Assembly: GCF_018221465.1 (NCBI RefSeq)
Contig: NZ_JAAIKR010000008.1
Location: forward strand, 62,001-126,000
From: Shewanella intestini
GTDB taxonomy: Bacteria; Pseudomonadota; Gammaproteobacteria; Enterobacterales; Shewanellaceae
Length of the DNA: 64,000 bases
Direction: 5' to 3'
This document shows positions 8,976-18,256 of the stretch, in pieces. Each line of letters begins with the position of its first letter. The stretch's first letter is position 1. The notes under the pieces were generated by a model. That model did not search any database, had not been told where the DNA came from, and saw only the letters and a program-made list of their open reading frames with translations. The position numbers and the translations under genes are program-made.

Positions 8976-10784
8976 ATGGCTCAAACTTACCCATTACGAC
9001 TTGCGCATATCAACGACACTCACTCCAATTTTGAACCTAGTCGGGTTCAGTTTACTGTCAACCAGGGGCGACAAAACTATAGAGTTGTAACTCATTCAGG
9101 TGGTTATGCTAGATTAGCATTTCATATTGAAAAAGCGCGTGCGCAAGCTAAAGCTGCAAATCAAGAATTCTTGTTATTACATGGCGGTGACAGCTTCCAA
9201 GGCACGTTATATTTTAGAGAGTTTCAAGGCAGAGCAAATGCCCACTTATTAAACCTACTAAAACCCGATGCGATGGTGCTTGGTAATCATGAAATCGACG
9301 CGGGTAATTTGCCTGTAAAAGCCTTTCTAAATCGTATTGATTTTCCACTTTTAGCAGGCAATATGGATTTGTCACATGAAGATCCGCTTAAATCTGGGCG
9401 TTTAAGCGGCCATCCGATGTTATTGGACTACAACACCCAAACTGCCACGGCTAACACGCTACTTAAACCTTTCTTTAATACCACATTAGCAATTGTCGGT
9501 ATTACTTTAGATCAAATGAAACTAATCGCCCGCCCAGATCCCGATACGCATTTTATTCATGCTATCGACACAACCAAACGTACTGTGGCGCAATTAAAAA
9601 AACAAGGCATTCATCATATTATTGTCTTGAGTCATTTAGGGGTGGACCAAGACCGAGAATTAGCCGCAGCGGTTGATGGCATTAGTTTAATTGTCGGCGG
9701 GCATTCACATACTTTACAAGGTGACTTTACCGATTTAGGGCTCAGCAACATGCCTTATGGCGAGCAAGTAAACCACACACCAATTGTCCATGCGGGTAAA
9801 TACGCAGAAACTCTTGGCCTTGTTGATATAGAATTTGACAGCAAAGGAAAGGCAATCAGCTTTAATGGCAGTAACCACTTTATGCTGTCAGCTGACATCA
9901 CTGTGAGCGAGAGTTCGGCTAACGCTCAAACTGACCGCTCATTAACCAATAAGCCTGCCATCACGCGACAACAAGCTAGCCGCGCAATTGCATCGATGCT
10001 TGAAGCACACCCCAATAATCTTGGCGAGCAAGAAAACACCGAGATAACCCAAATCATTAAAACGCAGTACCGCCCTGCATTAGATGCGCTAGAAAACAAT
10101 ACATTAACCTATATTCCAAGAGACTTTGTCCATACCCGTTTACCCAGCAAAGATTACCCACATGGCAGCGAGTTAGCACCGTGGGTAAGTAGAAGCATGT
10201 ATAAAGCCGCAAGAAAAATAGATCCCAGTATTGATTTTGCCCTGCACAACGCAGGCGGCGTACGACAAGACCTTAACAAAGGTCGGCTGTCCTTGGCTGA
10301 TGTGCTTGGGAGAATATTGCCTTTTGAACTTCCATTAACGTTATATAAAATTAAAGGCCAGTATTTAGTAGAAGTAATTGAGTCGGCGATTAATACCGCC
10401 ACCAATAATGGCGTAACAGGAACAGGTAGTGGCAGTTTTCCCTACCCTTATGGATTAAAGTTTGCTTATGACGGTCACCAACCCAAAGGCAAACGGGTTA
10501 ATCACGTTGAGGTTTACCAAAATAAGCAATGGCGTCCCCTTAACACCCAAGCGCATTATATTGGGGTATCTAGTTCGTATACGGCATCAGGTAAAGAAGG
10601 TTACGACGCTCTATTACATGCACAATGGCAAAAAAACTTACAATCACAAACTTTACAAGAAGCATTTGTGGACTATGTCAGCCATTATGGTGAGAAAATT
10701 AATCAAGCGTTAACAATCAATGTTCAATATACCAGCCATCGGTCACCGCCAATGACTGATTCAGCTATTACAAATAAGCAGTAG
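8976..10784 (+). CDS. 5'-nucleotidase / UshA-like metallophosphoesterase
   Basis: This 602-residue protein has the two-domain layout of the 5'-nucleotidase family. The N-terminal metallophosphoesterase domain carries the metal ligands in LAHINDTHSNFE, HGGDSFQG, LGNHEIDAG, LSHLGVD and GGHSHT. The C-terminal substrate domain carries HNAGGVRQDL and FPYPYGLKF. Unusually for the family, no export signal precedes the domain: translation starts MAQTYPLRLAHIND at an ATG with an AGGA site eight bases upstream. It may therefore work in the cytoplasm. The substrate (nucleotide, UDP-sugar or cyclic nucleotide) cannot be decided. Confidence 0.85.
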   Translation: MAQTYPLRLAHINDTHSNFEPSRVQFTVNQGRQNYRVVTHSGGYARLAFHIEKARAQAKAANQEFLLLHGGDSFQGTLYFREFQGRANAHLLNLLKPDAMVLGNHEIDAGNLPVKAFLNRIDFPLLAGNMDLSHEDPLKSGRLSGHPMLLDYNTQTATANTLLKPFFNTTLAIVGITLDQMKLIARPDPDTHFIHAIDTTKRTVAQLKKQGIHHIIVLSHLGVDQDRELAAAVDGISLIVGGHSHTLQGDFTDLGLSNMPYGEQVNHTPIVHAGKYAETLGLVDIEFDSKGKAISFNGSNHFMLSADITVSESSANAQTDRSLTNKPAITRQQASRAIASMLEAHPNNLGEQENTEITQIIKTQYRPALDALENNTLTYIPRDFVHTRLPSKDYPHGSELAPWVSRSMYKAARKIDPSIDFALHNAGGVRQDLNKGRLSLADVLGRILPFELPLTLYKIKGQYLVEVIESAINTATNNGVTGTGSGSFPYPYGLKFAYDGHQPKGKRVNHVEVYQNKQWRPLNTQAHYIGVSSSYTASGKEGYDALLHAQWQKNLQSQTLQEAFVDYVSHYGEKINQALTINVQYTSHRSPPMTDSAITNKQ

Positions 10785-10942
10785 ATCACAGACCCATAGC
10801 TCATCACATGATTAAATAAACAATCAAATGCTAATTGAACAATTCATAAAATAAATGTAGCGTGAATAGTTAACTAGCCGCACTAATGACAAAACAAATT
10901 ATTGATAGTAATGATTTGCTAAAACAAAATAGGACTCATTCC

Positions 10943-11245
10943 ATGAAAGCAAAACTAATTAAACTTGCCGCAGTAGCAACGCTAGCACTAGGTGTATCAT
11001 CAGCTTGGGCACAAGGCCTAATCCACAAAGGTGAAGTTGTCGCGACGATGGATGGTGGTGGGTATACCTACGTACAATTAAAAGAATCTGACAAAACTTA
11101 TTGGGTTGCAGGCCCTCAAGTTAAAGTTGCCAAAGGTGACACTGTTGAAGTTTCTGAGCAAATGTGGATGCCTAACTTCAAAAGCTCTAGCCTAAACCGC
11201 ACTTTTGACAAAATTATGTTTGTTGGCAGCATCAACAAAAAATAG
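10943..11245 (+). CDS. Small exported protein, NrfJ-related
   Basis: This is a secreted protein of about 100 residues. A clear Sec signal peptide (MKAKLIKLAAVATLALGVSS, cleaved about AWA-Q) precedes a compact beta domain with GEVVATMDGGGYTYVQLKE and TYWVAGPQVKVAKGDTVEV. It resembles the small NrfJ-like periplasmic proteins of Shewanella, whose role is not established; I make that match from memory. The ATG at 10943 is chosen over an in-frame ATG at 10886 because AGGA lies eight bases upstream and the signal peptide starts there. A strong terminator follows. Confidence 0.75.
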   Translation: MKAKLIKLAAVATLALGVSSAWAQGLIHKGEVVATMDGGGYTYVQLKESDKTYWVAGPQVKVAKGDTVEVSEQMWMPNFKSSSLNRTFDKIMFVGSINKK

Positions 11246-11274
11246 TCGCATATACGCGTAAGATTGCGATAATA

Positions 11275-11301
11275 GGCTAATCATTTGATTAGCCTTTTTT
11301 A
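11275..11301 (+). terminator. Terminator after the NrfJ-like gene
   Basis: A perfect nine-base stem, GGCTAATCA/TGATTAGCC with a TT loop, is followed by TTTTTT (11295-11300). Confidence 0.85.
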
Positions 11302-11305
11302 TACC

Positions 11306-11914
11306 TTGTTTACAATCATTGCTTACCAGCCAACTCATGCCCAAGCCATCAGCTTACTGTTTCATCAAGCAGTGCAGCAAATTAACCACCCCCGTTATCC
11401 GCAAGCAAAATTAAATGTTTGGAGCGCTGCGCCACGCTCAGCAACATATTGGCACAATGTCAGTAAAGCACTGTTAATGAAAGGGCAGCGACTGCCAAAC
11501 ACAATCCAAGCAGGCAACAAATCAGCCCCAAATATGCTCAATGACAACGAAAGGCCTAATCATTTGCCACGTAGAAAGAAAATTGGCCGCAGTGGCGTCA
11601 CATGGGTCGCGCTAGATGGACAACATCAGCTATGCGGTTTTATCAATCTTGCAATCGACTTTAACCAACAAGGTTATATTAATCATTTATATGTTGCGCC
11701 CCAATTTTCTGGTCAAGGTATTGCAACTCAGTTATTAATGTATGCGCAGCAATGGGCGCTAGAACAAGGTTTTTTACAATTAACTGTCGATGCGTCATAT
11801 TTGTCTAAAGCATTATTTTTAAAAGCTGGCTTTGACATCATCCAAACAAGCTTCCAACATAAGCAGCAAGTCACCCTTAATGGGTTTTATATGCGTAAAG
11901 CATTACACCGTTAA
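11306..11914 (+). CDS. GNAT-family N-acetyltransferase
   Basis: The C-terminal half carries the acetyl-CoA binding signature of GNAT enzymes (INHLYVAPQFSGQGIATQLL, a Q/RxxGxG/A pattern) and the following beta4-alpha4 (GFLQLTVDASYLSKALFLKAGF). An insertion of about 50 residues between the start region and the GNAT core is less conserved. The start is unclear. An in-frame TTG at 11285 lies inside the upstream terminator hairpin, so I prefer the TTG at 11306 (MFTIIAYQPTHAQA); a start at ATT is also possible. The acceptor is unknown. Confidence 0.75.
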   Translation: MFTIIAYQPTHAQAISLLFHQAVQQINHPRYPQAKLNVWSAAPRSATYWHNVSKALLMKGQRLPNTIQAGNKSAPNMLNDNERPNHLPRRKKIGRSGVTWVALDGQHQLCGFINLAIDFNQQGYINHLYVAPQFSGQGIATQLLMYAQQWALEQGFLQLTVDASYLSKALFLKAGFDIIQTSFQHKQQVTLNGFYMRKALHR

Positions 11915-11996
11915 ACGGGTTCTCGAAAATGCCACATTTACAGATCACACACCGACATTGGGTATATGCCAATAGCATGACTATAACTAATATTGA

Positions 11997-12209
11997 TTAG
12001 CGCTTTACTAGCGGCGCTAACATAGCCTCAAGGCCATTGAGTTTCACTTCATAAATCAGCGCCAATTGCTCACCTAATTTCCCTTCAGGAAAACCTTTAC
12101 TGTGAAACCACACTAAATAAGGTTCGGGTAAATACAGTAATTTGCGTCCGGCATACTTGCCAAATGGCATCACTTTATTGACGGCGTCCACTAATAATTG
12201 TTGTTCCAT
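11997..12209 (-). CDS. DUF3820 family small protein
   Basis: This 70-residue soluble protein has the DUF3820 pattern: PFGKYAGRKLLYLPEPYLVWF followed by KGFPEGKLGEQL. Family members are small conserved proteins of unknown function in gammaproteobacteria, sometimes fused to exonuclease-like domains. It is convergent with the acetyltransferase gene and divergent from the ParA gene, so it stands alone. A GGAAAATG context gives an acceptable start. Confidence 0.85.
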   Translation of the reverse strand: MEQQLLVDAVNKVMPFGKYAGRKLLYLPEPYLVWFHSKGFPEGKLGEQLALIYEVKLNGLEAMLAPLVKR

Positions 12210-12552
12210 TCATTTTCCTTAAAATTTATTTATATCTTTTTGTTATAACCACAATATTTTCTCAACTTCAACATTCTTAAAACAGCCAACAGTATTAATA
12301 ATGCGGCAAATAATAAACAACAAAAAACACGCAACATTTTAGTAACAGATTAATTTATATAGTAATTTCATCTACGCTATTCACGTTTACCAAATGTGTC
12401 AATTCCCCCGCGTTATTGTTGTTATTGTCAATTAAATTGCGTTGTGACAAATATTGCAAATTAACCCGATCCGTCAAAATACAAGCAATTGACGCATATA
12501 AAGCAAGCTTTTAATCTGTGTTCATTATTTTAGGTCTGTCGAGGGCAACAAT
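12210..12552. other. Intergenic region between DUF3820 and ParA genes
   Basis: This is an AT-rich divergent promoter region. It holds a possible + strand promoter: TTGACG at 12489-12494 and TAATCT at 12512-12517 with a 17-base spacer, ahead of the ParA start. I see no gene or other repeat in it. Confidence 0.4.
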
Positions 12553-13293
12553 ATGATTTTGTTAGTGGGTGGAGAAAAAGGAGGAAGCGGTAAAAGCTGT
12601 TTAGCTCAAAATATCGCTGTATTTCTCACAACAGAAGCTCAAGCTTCGGTGATCATGGTTGACTGCGACCCCCAGCGCACAACTTCAGACTGGATCCAAG
12701 CGCGTAATAATAATCCTGAATTAGCCGCAATAAACTGCGTGCAATTGTATGGCAAAATTCGCAATGACTTACTTAGCCTTGAACAACATTACGATTATGT
12801 CATTGTTGATTGTGGTGGCCAAGACAATCTCGCTTTGCGTGCTTCGTTGTCAGTCGCATCTCACGCATTAATGCCATTAAGACCCAAACGCAGAGACTTA
12901 AAAACCGTGGTACACATGGATGATATTGTCGCGACCTGTATGATGATTAATCCCAAAATGAAAGCCAATTTTGTGATTACGCAATGCCCTAGTCTACCTA
13001 ATCAAGCAAGCCGTATTCTCGAAGCAAAAGATGTCTGTCGTACCTACGACATAAACGTACTTGACGCGGTGAACTACAGTCGCAATATTTATGATGACAG
13101 TGAAGAGTCAGGCCGATCAGTTTTTGAAATTGACCCAAGCGGAAAAGCGGCTCAAGAAATGCGCCAAATCGCCTGTGAGTTATTTGAGGTCACCTGCGCT
13201 AAAGAACTGATTAATCAACCAGAGCAGCACATGACGCAAATGGGAGGAACCTATGGGGCTAGCCGATCTCAAGAAAAACGCTTCGTCATGTAA
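12553..13293 (+). CDS. ParA-family ATPase
   Basis: This 246-residue protein is a ParA/MinD-type P-loop ATPase. The deviant Walker A motif is GGEKGGSGKS (residues 6-15), with the Walker A' region VMVDCDPQRTTSDW and the Walker B region YDYVIVDCGGQD. It lacks an N-terminal helix-turn-helix, so it is like small plasmid/orphan ParA proteins. GAGG lies 12 bases before the ATG. Its last 41 bases overlap the next gene, which encodes a DNA-binding partner. Partition or positioning of some cargo is likely; which cargo is not visible, as no parS-like array was found. Confidence 0.85.
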   Translation: MILLVGGEKGGSGKSCLAQNIAVFLTTEAQASVIMVDCDPQRTTSDWIQARNNNPELAAINCVQLYGKIRNDLLSLEQHYDYVIVDCGGQDNLALRASLSVASHALMPLRPKRRDLKTVVHMDDIVATCMMINPKMKANFVITQCPSLPNQASRILEAKDVCRTYDINVLDAVNYSRNIYDDSEESGRSVFEIDPSGKAAQEMRQIACELFEVTCAKELINQPEQHMTQMGGTYGASRSQEKRFVM

Positions 13294-13768
13294 TCGACAC
13301 TTTAAACAACAAATGACGATTGATGAGTTTATTGAAACCGCAAATTTATATGCAGCGGGCAAAACGCATCGGGTAAAACAGCCAACTCAAGTTGATAATG
13401 TGACCTCAATAGCGCGGCATCCATCAAAGCAGCAACGTCCACAATATCAATGCCAATCAAAGGCGGTTGTCAGTGTTGCTGACATGACCGCATTGACTGG
13501 CGTAAAACCCAAAAATGTTGCTGACAACGCTCAAACGACGGCTAAAACGACAAGATTAAAAGCGCCATTTTCCCCCTCAGCAACAACCCGTAAACCATTT
13601 AGGCGTTCAACATTCACCTTAAGTGAAATGGCAATCAGTCAACTCAAGGCATTAAGTCAAAGTAGCAATGTGTCTAAGTCAAAATTAATTCGTCAATTAG
13701 TCGACCAACACTTTTCATTATCCCCTTCTCAACGTGAAGCTATCGAAGCGTCATTCGAGATAGATTAA
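13253..13768 (+). CDS. Ribbon-helix-helix DNA-binding partner of the ParA-like ATPase
   Basis: The 171-residue protein begins with a basic segment, has a polar low-complexity middle (residues 50-115) and ends with a ribbon-helix-helix motif (RRSTFTLSEMAISQLKALSQ then SNVSKSKLIRQLVDQHF). It starts inside the ParA gene in another frame at an ATG with a strong GGGAGG site at 13242-13247, so the two are translationally coupled. Such ParA/RHH pairs resemble type Ib partition modules, but the RHH is C-terminal rather than N-terminal. A strong terminator follows. Confidence 0.65.
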   Translation: MGLADLKKNASSCNRHFKQQMTIDEFIETANLYAAGKTHRVKQPTQVDNVTSIARHPSKQQRPQYQCQSKAVVSVADMTALTGVKPKNVADNAQTTAKTTRLKAPFSPSATTRKPFRRSTFTLSEMAISQLKALSQSSNVSKSKLIRQLVDQHFSLSPSQREAIEASFEID

Positions 13769-13794
13769 CCCTACTCTTTCTTTCTCCCCTTTTT

Positions 13795-13839
13795 CACTCA
13801 TTCATATTCCCTAGTAATATGAATGAGTGGCTTTTTTTA
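13795..13839 (+). terminator. Terminator after the ParA/RHH pair
   Basis: A 14-base perfect stem (CACTCATTCATATT at 13795-13808 with its complement at 13816-13829) is followed by GC and seven Ts. Confidence 0.9.
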
Positions 13840-14268
13840 TTTATCGTATGGCAAAATCTCGAGTTTGTTTGCTAAAGGTTGAATTTCACACTTTATTCCC
13901 CCATGTCATATAGTAATAAAGGTAAACTGATTGCATTTTTTTACATGGTTGGCGAGTGGCTATAAAGTCGCTATAAATGAGGTAGCAAGCTAATTCTCAC
14001 CACGTCAATATTGCGCCCAACGGCATATAGCGTCATGATTCACTATTGCTGCATCAGAAGGCCTCAGGGCTTTGGTTATTTTGACCTGCTTTGCTGTGAT
14101 TTAAGAGTTTATTGTTTTGCAGAGCGTGGCAGTTAGTGAAAAGCGCTGTTGTTAATGATGAAACTACTTTTGAGTATTCCAAACCATGTCATCAACAACG
14201 CGTTGATATCATGTGGTAAGCAGTTTTTAACAACTCAGCCCTGTATTCGTATTAATTAAGGAAGCAAC
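13840..14268. other. Intergenic region, no gene seen
   Basis: This is moderately AT-rich sequence between the terminator and the NTF2-like gene. It probably carries that gene's promoter and leader, but I cannot place one with confidence. No ORF or strong repeat is visible. Confidence 0.4.
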
Positions 14269-14946
14269 ATGAGCAGTCATATCATTAATAAATTAGGCGT
14301 TATTGCCATGCTGGTCACTACGGTAAGTGCATTTGATTGCTTTGCTAATGAGCCAGAGCAATTACCGCAAGCGCTCAAAAATGCTAATAGCCAAACACAG
14401 CCGACACAAACCGATGCACAAATTACTAAACGCATTAATTCATCTTTAACGATTGATAATGCAGTAAAAACTGAAAGCGAACTGGTTAGCAATAAAACCC
14501 AGTCAGTCATCACCAATATCAGCGACAACGAGCATCATCTTGATCCTGCTATGAGTAATGAGAAAGAGACTCAACAAATAAATTCTCTATTAAATCAACT
14601 ACATGAAAGTGCAACAACGGCCAATTGGCAACGTTATTTTTCACTGTTCCACCCTAAAGCAGTATTTCTTGGCACCGATGCCACTGAACGTTGGGACATG
14701 GTCAGTTTTCGTAAGTTTGCCGAACAAACCCAAGGCTGGCGTTATGATTTAAAATCAAGAAAACTGATTAAAGTCGATAACACCGTGGTATTTGATGAGC
14801 AGCTTTATAGCCCCTCATATGGATTAAGTCGCGGCACAGGTGCGTTAGTTAAAACTCAAGCAGGCTGGAAGGTGTTGCAATATCATTTAAGTTTCCCTAT
14901 CCCAAATGACAAAGCCAAGCGTATTACAACGCTAATTAAGCAATAA
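14269..14946 (+). CDS. Exported NTF2/SnoaL-like domain protein
   Basis: This 225-residue protein has an N-terminal signal peptide (about residues 1-27, ending around CFA-NE), a Gln/Thr/Asn-rich linker (28-105), and a C-terminal NTF2-like fold (INSLLNQLHESATTANWQRY, FHPKAVFLGTDATERWD, GWKVLQYHLSFPIPN). The WxxyfsLf...a.flGTD pattern is characteristic of SnoaL-like/DUF4440 proteins. No catalytic role can be read from this. It is monocistronic and convergent with the HDOD gene. AAGGAAGC before the ATG is a good ribosome site. Confidence 0.75.
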   Translation: MSSHIINKLGVIAMLVTTVSAFDCFANEPEQLPQALKNANSQTQPTQTDAQITKRINSSLTIDNAVKTESELVSNKTQSVITNISDNEHHLDPAMSNEKETQQINSLLNQLHESATTANWQRYFSLFHPKAVFLGTDATERWDMVSFRKFAEQTQGWRYDLKSRKLIKVDNTVVFDEQLYSPSYGLSRGTGALVKTQAGWKVLQYHLSFPIPNDKAKRITTLIKQ

Positions 14947-15026
14947 CGCCCCGTCAAACGCGCATGACAGTTTTGTTCGTGCGCGCCATGTAAACCATCG
15001 CCACCATATCACTTTATCAACAGCCA

Positions 15027-16493
15027 TTAGTGCATTGACGTGGTAAAACCTAAGTTTGCTAACTGGGCTAAGTGGCAAAAACTCTCAAAATCGACCAAGT
15101 CGAACTCTTGTTTTGCAAAGTAACGGTCAGCGTAGAATATCCCTAGAATCTTATTATCCACCACTAACGGGGCAATCATAAACCCATAAGTTGATAATTG
15201 TTCAGCAACGTTATCACCAACATGATTGAGCACGCTTTCAATATTGCTCACGTTAATGTTCATCGGTTGCTTTACCCGTACACACTGGGTAAAAGCAGAA
15301 GATGGGTTATCTAAACGTATATGTAATTGTTGTTTTAAGGCTTCTTTTCCCTCTCCTAATACAACTCTTGGCTGCAAAAAAAGATGATCGCGCGATAATA
15401 ACAGCACGCCACAACGATCGACACCTACGCCTTTTAGCATGCCTTCTAACGCCACTTTCATTACTTCATTAAAATCAGTTTTGTTGACAATGGTATTGGT
15501 CAATTGGCGTATTTTAGTCAGTTGCAACGTTAAGTTTGGTGGATTGTGTGTACTAAGGGGGTGCTCGTTATGGCTAATACGGTCAATAGCGTCTTTGGCG
15601 TCAGGTATAAATGCTAGCATTTCATTGGCACCATAAGCCTCTGCTAGTTTTTGAGTTTGTTTATTACATTCAATGAACTTCGCAGTAAATGATTCAGTTG
15701 ATATATCTAGGTTTTCAGCAGCTTGAGCAATAAATAGACTGAGTTTGTCTTTATCAATATTGTCGCCAGACACGAGTTCTGCTAATTGATCAGCTAAGTA
15801 AATACTGCGAATTTCAGGGGTACGCTCACTGGGTGTAGTTAATGATTTAACTAAAAGCTCACCTAACCCCCAACTACGAGCCACGCCTTGAGATAATTGA
15901 TTAAATGAAATACCAAGCTCTGATTTTATCGTGGCGTACACGGCAGTTTCGTCAACTTCATCTAACAATTTATCAAGCTTGTCTGAATGTGCATCCCCCA
16001 CGCTCCAAAAAGCGACCTCACCGATTCGGTAAAGCAGCGAAGCAATAAATGCCTCTTCTTTTAAGCCATCATCATGATCACTTAGCATCATTCTTGCCAA
16101 CATAGCAGCTTGAAAAGATTGCGCCATTAATTTAAGCAAGCGTTGATACACACTTTGCGACAAGTTCTTGCTTGCTAATAAGCTTGATAACATTTTAGCT
16201 GTAATACAAATATTACGAATACTATCAAAACCTAACACGACCGCCGCCCGACTGACCGTCGATACCTTGCTATTACCTTTATTATAAATAGCGCTATTGG
16301 CCACCCGTAAAATGCGTGAAGTCAGGGCATTATCGTGCATGACACTGCGCCCAAGTTTAGCCAGTGATGACACATCATCTTTAGCTAACTTTTCAAGGTC
16401 TTTGACCGTGGAGCATAACGCAGGAATTTCTCGGCTACTGACCCGTTTGGTCCAATAATCGATTCCTTTTTGTTGTTTGGTTAACGACTTCAA
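15027..16493 (-). CDS. HDOD-GAF signal transduction protein
   Basis: The 488-residue protein has an HDOD domain (about residues 20-215; LGRSVMHDNALTSRILRVANSAIYN and VLGFDSIRNICITAKML are typical) and a C-terminal GAF domain (about 330-485; VGVDRCGVLLLSRDHLFLQP and APLVVDNKILGIFYADRY). HDOD proteins lack the metal ligands of HD hydrolases and act in signalling or stress and cell-cycle control. The start MKSLTKQQKGIDYWTKRV is clear. It stands alone between the aceBA terminator and a convergent gene. Confidence 0.88.
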   Translation of the reverse strand: MKSLTKQQKGIDYWTKRVSSREIPALCSTVKDLEKLAKDDVSSLAKLGRSVMHDNALTSRILRVANSAIYNKGNSKVSTVSRAAVVLGFDSIRNICITAKMLSSLLASKNLSQSVYQRLLKLMAQSFQAAMLARMMLSDHDDGLKEEAFIASLLYRIGEVAFWSVGDAHSDKLDKLLDEVDETAVYATIKSELGISFNQLSQGVARSWGLGELLVKSLTTPSERTPEIRSIYLADQLAELVSGDNIDKDKLSLFIAQAAENLDISTESFTAKFIECNKQTQKLAEAYGANEMLAFIPDAKDAIDRISHNEHPLSTHNPPNLTLQLTKIRQLTNTIVNKTDFNEVMKVALEGMLKGVGVDRCGVLLLSRDHLFLQPRVVLGEGKEALKQQLHIRLDNPSSAFTQCVRVKQPMNINVSNIESVLNHVGDNVAEQLSTYGFMIAPLVVDNKILGIFYADRYFAKQEFDLVDFESFCHLAQLANLGFTTSMH

Positions 16494-16864
16494 ATTGCTC
16501 TCTCATCGCATTGGTGGCCATCGTGATTTAATTATATATCGATTTGAATTTTCAGAAATAAAAAAAACGGCTCAAACGAGCCGCAACACAAACAAAGTGG
16601 TTGTAAACCTTACGGGTAGGAAAGATCCAGACCAATAAAACCAACTACAGCTAGCGCATAGTTTTGATGAAATGGATAAAAATCCTTTGCAGCCTGTAGG
16701 TGAGCTGCAAAGGTAATATTCAAATCAATTTATAAGTGCTGATATAAATTGAATTGAATAACAGGTGTCGCAATGCGACAAAGTGAAAGTAAAGCCAAAC
16801 TTGATACTGCTAAGTGGCCGCACATGTGTATACGTTCAACAAATGCGGCAACAATTACAAAGGA
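16494..16864. other. Intergenic region downstream of aceA
   Basis: It holds the aceBA terminator (16561-16583) and a ten-base perfect inverted repeat, CCTTTGCAGC at 16684-16693 and GCTGCAAAGG at 16704-16713, which has no U-tract on either strand and may be a processing or protection hairpin in the aceA 3' end. No gene is seen. Confidence 0.5.
16561..16583 (-). terminator. Terminator for the aceBA transcript
   Basis: On the minus strand CGGCTC/GAGCCG with a four-base loop (16583-16568) is followed by a run of seven or more Ts (16567-16561 and beyond). Confidence 0.85.
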
Positions 16865-18190
16865 TTAAAACTGCTCTTCTTCAGTTGACCCCGTTAATGC
16901 CGTTACCGAAGATTTGCCACCTTGAATACAATTAGTCACTTGGTCAAAGTAACCGGTGCCCACTTCTTGTTGATGCGATACAAACGTGTAGCCTTTTTCA
17001 GCTGCGGCAAATTCAACTTCTTGCACCTTTTCAACATAATGTTTCATGCCTTCACCGCGTGCGTAGTCATAGGCTAAATCAAACATGTTGTACCACATGT
17101 TATGAATACCCGCTAAGGTAATAAACTGATACTTATAACCCATGTCTGAAAGCGCTTGTTGGAATTTTGCAATAGTGGCATCGTCCAAGTTCTTCTTCCA
17201 ATTAAACGACGGTGAGCAGTTATACGCTAATAGCTGATCAGGGTATTGAGCATGAATGGCATCAGCAAATTTTTGCGCTTCTTCCAAACAAGGCTTTGCA
17301 GTTTCACACCAAATTAAATCTGCATAAGGCGCATAAGCTAAACCACGCGAAATAGCTTGGTCGATACCGGCATTCACGCGGTAGAAACCTTCTTCTGTGC
17401 GCTCACCAGTCACAAAATCACGGTCATAGCTGTCACAATCTGAGGTCATTAAATCTGCCGCGTTAGCATCTGTACGTGCGATAACTAAGGTTTCTACACC
17501 GCTAACATCAGCAGCTAAACGTGCTGCTACTAGTTTTTGCACCGCTTCTTGAGTCGGCACCAATACTTTACCGCCCATGTGACCACATTTTTTAACTGAC
17601 GCTAATTGGTCTTCAAAGTGAACCCCTGCAGCACCGGCATCAATCATTGATTTCATTAGCTCGAATGCATTTAACACGCCGCCAAATCCGGCTTCAGCAT
17701 CAGCAACAATCGGCAAGAAATAATCCGTATGGTTTTCATCACCAGGGTTGATATCTTTGCCCCATTGAATTTGGTCAGCACGGCGGAACGAATTGTTAAT
17801 GCGGCTAACAACAGCAGGAACAGAGTTTGCTGGATAAAGTGATTGATCTGGGTACATAGTGCCTGCAAGGTTGGCATCAGCAGCCACCTGCCAACCCGAA
17901 AGGTAAATGGCTTCAATACCCGCTTTTGCTTGTTGCACAGCTTGACCACCAGTCAATGCACCTAATGAATTAACGTAGCCTTTTTTAGCGCCACCATTAA
18001 CTAATTGCCATAGTTTCTCTGCACCGCGTTGTGCAATGGTGTTTTCCGGCACAATTGACCCACGAAGCTTAACCACCTCTTCCGCGGTAAACGGACGCTT
18101 AACACCTTTCCAACGTGGATTTTCCGCCCAATCCTTTTTTAGCGCATCAATTTGCTGTTGACGTGTAAGTTGCTTGTTAGTGTTAGACAT
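16865..18190 (-). CDS. aceA: Isocitrate lyase
   Basis: AceA splits isocitrate to glyoxylate and succinate in the glyoxylate shunt. The catalytic KKCGHMGGK motif is present at about residues 192-200, followed by [20 protein letters not shown]. The TIM-barrel landmarks ([30 protein letters not shown]) and the length of about 440 residues are normal. I choose the ATG at 18190 ([13 protein letters not shown]) with GGAGA seven bases upstream, not the longer in-frame start at 18223. It is the second gene of aceB-aceA. Confidence 0.96.
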   Translation of the reverse strand: MSNTNKQLTRQQQIDALKKDWAENPRWKGVKRPFTAEEVVKLRGSIVPENTIAQRGAEKLWQLVNGGAKKGYVNSLGALTGGQAVQQAKAGIEAIYLSGWQVAADANLAGTMYPDQSLYPANSVPAVVSRINNSFRRADQIQWGKDINPGDENHTDYFLPIVADAEAGFGGVLNAFELMKSMIDAGAAGVHFEDQLASVKKCGHMGGKVLVPTQEAVQKLVAARLAADVSGVETLVIARTDANAADLMTSDCDSYDRDFVTGERTEEGFYRVNAGIDQAISRGLAYAPYADLIWCETAKPCLEEAQKFADAIHAQYPDQLLAYNCSPSFNWKKNLDDATIAKFQQALSDMGYKYQFITLAGIHNMWYNMFDLAYDYARGEGMKHYVEKVQEVEFAAAEKGYTFVSHQQEVGTGYFDQVTNCIQGGKSSVTALTGSTEEEQF

Positions 18191-18219
18191 GGTGTATCTC
18201 CTTCCTTTGTGTAGAGTGC

Positions 18220-18241
18220 GCAAGTATCCATTGTTACTTGC
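18220..18241 (-). promoter_or_regulatory. Stem-loop in the aceB-aceA gap
   Basis: GCAAGTA (18220-18226) and TACTTGC (18235-18241) form a seven-base stem about 30 bases before the aceA start. It lacks a U-tract, so it is a candidate mRNA processing or stability hairpin rather than a terminator. Confidence 0.35.
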
Positions 18242-18256
18242 CTATATTGTTGTTTG

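Noticed and set aside
14947-15026. Possible hairpin CGCGCATGAC...GTTCGTGCGCG between convergent genes
   Set aside because: The stem has mismatches or bulges and no U-tract, so it is not supported as a terminator.
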